Shown: in pieces, positions 7,905 through 11,132 of the stretch
How the letters are laid out: the number at the start of each line of letters is the position of its first letter
Position numbering within the stretch: position 1 is the stretch's first letter
Assembly: GCA_044356745.1 (NCBI GenBank)
Contig: JBIKVP010000068.1
Coordinates: 1 to 11,132, forward strand
Reading direction: 5' to 3'
Source: JBIKVP01 sp044356745
GTDB taxonomy: Bacteria; Pseudomonadota; Alphaproteobacteria; Rhizobiales; Beijerinckiaceae
Length of the DNA: 11,132 nt
The notes under the pieces: generated by a model
Seen by the model: the letters and a program-made list of their open reading frames with translations, nothing else
Database searches by the model: none
What the model was told of the DNA's origin: nothing
Translations under genes and position numbers: made by a program

Positions 7905-8013
7905 GTAAACAAGTTTGAAGTTCATTGCGGACTTCCTTCCCCCTACGGCTACCTATTATTCCCCCAGCGTAGCCGTAAACTAAAGCCGCCCATGAAAATG
8001 GAACGGCTTTTTT
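7905..8013 (+). ncRNA. Candidate three-hairpin CU-rich small RNA
   Basis: Three stems follow one another on the plus strand. Hairpin 1 is GAAGTTC/GGACTTC with a 5-base loop (7917-7935). Hairpin 2 is a 9-bp perfect stem TACGGCTAC/GTAGCCGTA (7944-7952 with 7969-7977) with a 16-base loop containing CCCCC. Hairpin 3 is a terminator (7982-8013). The linker CTTCCCCCT and the hairpin 2 loop are C/U-rich, able to pair with Shine-Dalgarno regions, as in alphaproteobacterial trans-acting sRNAs such as AbcR (alpha-r15) and the CCUCCUCCC-loop families. The 3' end is well defined; the 5' end at ~7905 is a guess, with only a weak promoter candidate (TTGCAT at 7875, TTATTG at 7898, 17-base spacer). It converges on nadA. 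I cannot assign a family from sequence alone. Confidence 0.55.
7982..8013 (+). terminator. Rho-independent terminator with GAAA tetraloop
   Basis: AAAGCCG (7982-7988) pairs with CGGCTTT (8004-8010). An inner CCAT/ATGG stem is closed by a GAAA tetraloop (7994-7997), and six T follow at 8008-8013. The T-run is on the plus strand, so it ends a plus-strand transcript. On the minus strand the same stem, about 20 bases after the nadA stop, has only a poor T-tract but may still help end nadA. Confidence 0.75.
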
Positions 8014-8029
8014 CTTGCCTAAACAAGTA

Positions 8030-9157
8030 TCATATTTTTAAGGCAATCATGCGCTCAACAGATAAGCGAGCACGAGCGGCCAACTCAGGCGCAATGATGA
8101 CCTCTTCACGCATATAAAGCAGTGTATCCAAAATTTTAGGAAGTGTGATCCGCTTCATGTGAGGGCATAGATTACATGGCTTGACAAATTCCACTTCGGG
8201 GACAGCTTCTGAAACATTGTCAGCCATTGAGCATTCCGTCACCATCGCCACTTTCGAAGGGCGATTGCGTTTTACCCACTCAATCATATGAGCGGTTGAA
8301 CCTGTAAAATCAGCTTCAGCGATGACATCAGGTGGGCATTCCGGATGTGCAATGATCATCATCTCTGGATCATTGAGGCGATATTGACGCAGTTCAGCGC
8401 CTGTAAAGCGCTCATGCACTTCACATGCGCCAGCCCAAGGAATGATTTTAACGGATGTTTGGCTTGCAATGTAACTGGCAAGATACTGATCAGGAAGGCA
8501 GATTACTTCATCAACGCCTAAACTGTTAACAACAGCGACAGCATTTGATGATGTGCAGCATATATCAACTTCTGCCTTCACATCAGCTGATGTGTTGACA
8601 TATGCAACAATAGGCACATTGGGATATTGCTCACGTAGGCGTCGCACATCTGCACCCGTGATTGACTCAGCCAGTGAACAGCCTGCACGCATATCAGGAA
8701 TCAGAACGGTTTTTGATGGATTGAGCAGCTTAGATGTTTCCGCCATAAAATGCACACCGCATTGGACAATGACATCGCACTCAACTTGTGTAGCCATTTT
8801 GGCAAGATGAAGTGAGTCGCCCACAACATCAGCAACACCATGAAAAATCTCAGGCGTTTGGTAATTGTGCGCGAGGATAACAGCGTTGCGCTGCTTTTTT
8901 AGCTGATTAATCGCGTAGATATAAGGTGCGTGTGTCACCCACTCAAATGGTGAGATAACAGTTTTCACTTTCTCATAGATAGATGCTGTCGCTTTCTCAA
9001 TCTCAGGTGTCCATGTGAGGTCTGGATAGGGAAGCGAAAATAGGTTCTTGAGATCACGTTGTGTTGTCGACACGGTTTGACCGCTCTCGCCAGAAAGGGC
9101 GAGAGACTCATCAACAGGAGATGTGGCGCGTCGTTCTGCTGTAATGACTTTTTCCAT
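8030..9157 (-). CDS. nadA: Quinolinate synthase A
   Basis: NadA condenses iminoaspartate with dihydroxyacetone phosphate to quinolinate in de novo NAD synthesis, using a [4Fe-4S] cluster. The product is 375 residues, with a pseudo-threefold architecture. Key segments (numbered from the upstream GTG) are LAHNYQTPEI at 97-106, VQCGVHFMAETSKLL at 133-147 (Cys135), PDMRAGCSLA at 156-165, GACEVHERF at 245-253 (Cys247), and KPCNLCPHMK at 328-337 (Cys330/Cys333). Cys135, Cys247 and one of the last pair are the expected cluster ligands. The start is ATG 9157: GAGGA lies 8 bases upstream of it but only 2 bases from the GTG at 9163. It stands alone here; nadB and nadC, often adjacent in alphaproteobacteria, are absent. 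A promoter and dyad lie just upstream. Confidence 0.96.
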   Translation of the reverse strand: MEKVITAERRATSPVDESLALSGESGQTVSTTQRDLKNLFSLPYPDLTWTPEIEKATASIYEKVKTVISPFEWVTHAPYIYAINQLKKQRNAVILAHNYQTPEIFHGVADVVGDSLHLAKMATQVECDVIVQCGVHFMAETSKLLNPSKTVLIPDMRAGCSLAESITGADVRRLREQYPNVPIVAYVNTSADVKAEVDICCTSSNAVAVVNSLGVDEVICLPDQYLASYIASQTSVKIIPWAGACEVHERFTGAELRQYRLNDPEMMIIAHPECPPDVIAEADFTGSTAHMIEWVKRNRPSKVAMVTECSMADNVSEAVPEVEFVKPCNLCPHMKRITLPKILDTLLYMREEVIIAPELAARARLSVERMIALKI

Positions 9158-9176
9158 ATTCACTGTCCTCGCTCAC

Positions 9177-9199
9177 CTTATAATCATTTTGAGCATAAG
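9177..9199 (-). promoter_or_regulatory. Candidate operator upstream of nadA
   Basis: On the minus strand CTTATGCTCA and TGATTATAAG are inverted repeats around an AAA spacer, matching at 8 of 10 positions per arm. The dyad overlaps the expected transcription start of the nadA promoter and ends shortly before the ribosome-binding site, the usual position for a repressor. NadQ is the known repressor of nadABC in Rhizobiales; assigning this site to NadQ is inference, as I cannot check its motif. Confidence 0.5.
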
Positions 9200-9200
9200 C

Positions 9201-9228
9201 AACATATCATTTTTATGATCACTCTCAA
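9201..9228 (-). promoter_or_regulatory. nadA: Candidate nadA promoter
   Basis: Minus-strand TTGAGA (9223-9228) and TATGTT (9201-9206) are separated by 16 bases, giving a start near 9194 and a leader of about 37 bases. The spacer holds a small dyad, ATCAT-AAAA-ATGAT (9206-9219). Confidence 0.45.
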
Positions 9229-9467
9229 AGCCTTATTTATGGATGGCGCATGGCCTCTAAAAAGAGCGCGATTTTATGTCGCTGTATAATAACCAGCTTT
9301 AAAAACAAAATTTACAGCTTAACTCAGGTGTTTTGAGGCATATATTAAATATTTATTTTAACTTTGTTTTTTAACTAAAGATATTTACTTCAAAAATTAA
9401 GTAACGTTGTTATTCTTAATCTTGTAATCCGCTTTAAATTAACCGTTCAACTTGCTAGTCTCAAGTA
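9229..9467. other. A+T-rich intergenic region between nadA and the 94-residue gene
   Basis: The divergent gap from nadA to the plus-strand gene is 333 bp. Besides the nadA control region it holds an imperfect dyad at 9397-9419 (TTAAGTAAC, spacer GTT, then GTTA-TT-CTTAA). No RNA gene or coding region is evident. Confidence 0.35.
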
Positions 9468-9473
9468 TATTAT
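9446..9473 (+). promoter_or_regulatory. Possible promoter of the 94-residue gene
   Basis: TATTAT (9468-9473) is a near-consensus -10 box, 16 bases after a poor -35 candidate TTCAAC (9446-9451). It would start transcription near 9480, leaving a very short leader that barely contains the AGGAG, so the true promoter may lie further upstream. Confidence 0.25.
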
Positions 9474-9490
9474 TTTGTTAGGAGCTAGAA

Positions 9491-9775
9491 ATGGCTGGTG
9501 GTTTAGGCGGAATGAATCCCTTGATGCAAGGCGTCGGTGGCGTCGGCGGGGCAGGTGGAGGCGGCGGCGGTAGTTTGAGTCCTGATATTCAGGGTCAGCT
9601 ACAGGTCAACTTGAACACCGGATTGCAATCGTTAGCTTTGGCACAATCACAGTTGCAAATGTCTCAGCAAATGAGTCAGGCAAACAACGTGAACGCGATT
9701 GCATCTGCACAACGTGATATGACCTTTGGTTCTAACTCACAGTTGAGGCAGGCTGCACAAAGGTTGTTCCAGTAA
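9491..9775 (+). CDS. Small Gly-rich, Gln-rich protein of unknown function
   Basis: I do not recognise this 94-residue protein. Residues 1-28 are glycine-rich, with repeated GG and a run of six Gly near 22-27. The rest, ~29-94, is a Gln/Ser/Ala/Asn-rich stretch with regularly spaced Leu and Met (for example LQSLALAQSQLQMSQQMSQA at 45-64) and probably helical. It has no cysteine, membrane segment or Sec signal peptide. Coding status is supported by a strong ribosome-binding site, TAGGAG six bases before ATG, and by G+C content much higher than the flanking A+T-rich DNA. It stands alone and converges on zapE with 28 bp between stops. The composition suits a self-assembling or surface/secreted structural protein, but nothing in the sequence proves that. 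Confidence 0.75.
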   Translation: MAGGLGGMNPLMQGVGGVGGAGGGGGGSLSPDIQGQLQVNLNTGLQSLALAQSQLQMSQQMSQANNVNAIASAQRDMTFGSNSQLRQAAQRLFQ

Positions 9776-9803
9776 TCTGATGCGTAAGCAGAACGATTAA
9801 TAA

Positions 9804-10976
9804 TTAAGTTTCAACAAGGCCAGTGATGTCGTCACTGGCTTGCGAGTCTTGTCTGCCATGGGGGCGGGCGAGATAGTCCTTAGAACGCATTTCCATCAAT
9901 CGCGATACAGTTCGCGCAAACTCAAAAGTCTCTGCACCATAAGTTGCTGTATAAAGTTGAGCAGGTTCAGCTCTTGCCGTCGCAATAACTTTGACATGAT
10001 TATCATAAAGCGCATCAATCAATGTCATAAACCGCTTCGCTTCATTGCGCTCTTCTTCGCCCATAATCGGAATATCATCAATCATCACAGTGTGAAACCG
10101 TTGTGAGATTGCAAGATAATCACCCGCGCCTAAGGGCTGACGGCATAATTCATTAAATGAGAGCCGTGCAACGCCATCTTTTGCTTGTGGGATTACCAGC
10201 TCACGTCCCTTCACGGTCATAATAAAAGAGGGCGCTTGCGCATGCCCTGTCATTTTTTTGAAAAGCTGTGTCAATGCTTTTGCTGCTTCCTTGCTGTCAG
10301 CAACAATATAAACGGGTTCTGATCCCAATTTTTCCATACGAAAATCAGTGCGTGCATCAAGACGCACCACATCCATGTGTTGTTTCATAAGTTCAAGAAA
10401 TGGCAAAAAAAGTGCACGATTTAGTCCACCTTCATAAAGGCGTGATGGCTCAACGTTGGATGTGGCAACAACGATGACCCCTTGCGCGAAAAGATGTGTG
10501 AACAATCGTCCTAAAATCATGGCATCGGCAATGTCACGCACCATAAATTCATCAAAACATAAAAAAGGCGCTTCTTGAGCAAGTTGTGTTGCAACAACTG
10601 GAATCGGATCAGCGTCTTTAACCTCACCACGTTTAACGCGCTGACGATAAACAAAAATACGCTCATGAACATCGGCCATAAAAGCATGAAAATGTGCGCG
10701 TCTTGCAGGCTTAGGGACACATTCTAGCAACAAATCCATCAACATGGTTTTGCCGCGCCCTACATCACCCCAGATATAAAGTCCTTTGATGCCGATATCT
10801 GCATTGTGCTGTGTACCAAAAAGCCATTTTAAAGCGCGACTCTTTATATCGACGCGGCGTCTTTTCAGCGCGTTTAAAAGCTCATCCATCCGTTCAACAA
10901 GCATCATTTGAGCAGGGTCAGCATCAATCTCCCCTTGCTTCACTCTATGTTGATAAGCTGTTTGAATATTCATCAT
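9804..10976 (-). CDS. zapE: Cell division ATPase ZapE (AFG1-like)
   Basis: ZapE is an AFG1/LACE1-family P-loop ATPase, linked in E. coli to Z-ring function during constriction and in mitochondria to protein turnover. The 390-residue protein has a Walker A motif GDVGRGKT at 70-77, Walker B FLCFDEF at 138-144 (Asp142, Glu143), a sensor-1-like ATSN at 171-174, and the conserved C-terminal FARTVSRLMEMRSKDYL at 353-369. Length is normal for alphaproteobacteria and no motif is missing. The start is ATG 10976, directly followed by a second ATG at 10973; neither has a good Shine-Dalgarno motif. Only 32 bp separate the start codon from the right repeat arm, so the native promoter has probably been displaced or replaced by repeat sequence. 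Confidence 0.95.
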   Translation of the reverse strand: MMNIQTAYQHRVKQGEIDADPAQMMLVERMDELLNALKRRRVDIKSRALKWLFGTQHNADIGIKGLYIWGDVGRGKTMLMDLLLECVPKPARRAHFHAFMADVHERIFVYRQRVKRGEVKDADPIPVVATQLAQEAPFLCFDEFMVRDIADAMILGRLFTHLFAQGVIVVATSNVEPSRLYEGGLNRALFLPFLELMKQHMDVVRLDARTDFRMEKLGSEPVYIVADSKEAAKALTQLFKKMTGHAQAPSFIMTVKGRELVIPQAKDGVARLSFNELCRQPLGAGDYLAISQRFHTVMIDDIPIMGEEERNEAKRFMTLIDALYDNHVKVIATARAEPAQLYTATYGAETFEFARTVSRLMEMRSKDYLARPHGRQDSQASDDITGLVET

Positions 10977-11008
10977 TAATTTTCATTCGCATCATTTAAT
11001 TAATAATT

Positions 11009-11132
11009 TATACCCCTCACATTTGAAGAGTTGGTGTCTGAAGTATTTTGAAGTTATCGGATAGGCGGTCAACCCATAATCGTGCTTTTTGCGGAAAAGT
11101 GGTATTCAGGAAGCCAAGGATGGCCTTCACGA
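11009..11132 (+). repeat. Right arm of the inverted repeat, probable IS end
   Basis: Bases 11009-11122 mirror 1-114 exactly; 10 more bases extend to the window edge. Reading outward, AGGAAG at 11108-11113 lies 6 bases before ATG at 11120-11122, which opens a frame beginning MAFT and could start a transposase. On the opposite strand an equally open frame ends near the inner boundary, so the coding strand is unresolved. The inner boundary reads TATACCCCTC. The element runs off the right edge, and no terminal inverted-repeat partner can be seen to define it. Confidence 0.8.

Noticed and set aside
7875..8117. Plus-strand ORF of 80 codons across the candidate sRNA and nadA end
   Set aside because: It covers three RNA stems and the terminator T-run, then the antisense of nadA, and has no ribosome-binding site.
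9059..9289. Plus-strand ORF overlapping the nadA start and control region
   Set aside because: It lies mostly antisense to nadA and runs through the promoter/operator; its protein has no recognisable domain.
9397..9450. CtrA-type sites (TTAA-N7-TTAA) upstream of the 94-residue gene
   Set aside because: Several TTAA strings occur, but none has the correct 7-base spacing to a second TTAA.
1..11132. CRISPR arrays, tRNA or rRNA genes, phage genes, replication origin
   Set aside because: No regularly spaced direct repeats, cloverleaf, rRNA motif, phage protein or iteron cluster was seen on either strand.

Overview
The window reads as a chromosomal segment of an alphaproteobacterium, with the Hyphomicrobiales (Rhizobiales) the best guess. 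The ribosomal protein S1 is a close match to the roughly 566-residue, six-domain alphaproteobacterial form. The ispG, zur-like, kup, nadA and zapE products also read as alphaproteobacterial. Base composition is moderate to slightly A+T-rich by eye. I cannot name the genus.

The outstanding structural feature is a perfect 114-bp inverted repeat at the two edges (1-114 and 11009-11122), which looks like the same insertion-sequence end facing outward on both sides. Everything between lies inside this pair. The block could be a composite-transposon-like or invertible segment. It could equally be a contig that broke at a repeated IS.

Layout from left to right: (1) 51-869, plus strand: a fragment with a DUF4329/JAB-like metal-binding signature, whose first ~21 codons are repeat sequence, so probably the remains of a larger toxin-type gene. 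(2) 939-1694, plus: an ABHD10-like alpha/beta hydrolase, converging on (3) 1700-3703, minus: the potassium transporter Kup. (4) 3893-5167, minus: ispG of the MEP isoprenoid pathway, 31 bp downstream of (5) 5199-5744, minus: a Zur-like Fur-family regulator. (6) 5806-5833: a strong terminator ending (7) 5856-7559, minus: rpsA, with structured leader hairpins at 7575-7630. (8) 7560-8029: a gene-free stretch whose right part holds a convincing three-hairpin, CU-rich candidate small RNA on the plus strand with its own terminator (about 7905-8013). (9) 8030-9157, minus: nadA, with a promoter and a 23-bp dyad operator candidate directly upstream. (10) 9491-9775, plus: a 94-residue Gly-rich/Gln-rich protein of unknown function, converging on (11) 9804-10976, minus: zapE, whose start codon lies only 32 bp from the right repeat.

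The genes do not form one pathway. They are housekeeping functions (translation, isoprenoids, NAD synthesis, K+ uptake, metal regulation, division), mostly as single genes or short operons. Accessory character is concentrated at the left edge. The items most worth following are the candidate sRNA, the nadA operator, the repeat-flanked architecture with its truncated DUF4329 gene, and the orphan 94-residue protein.
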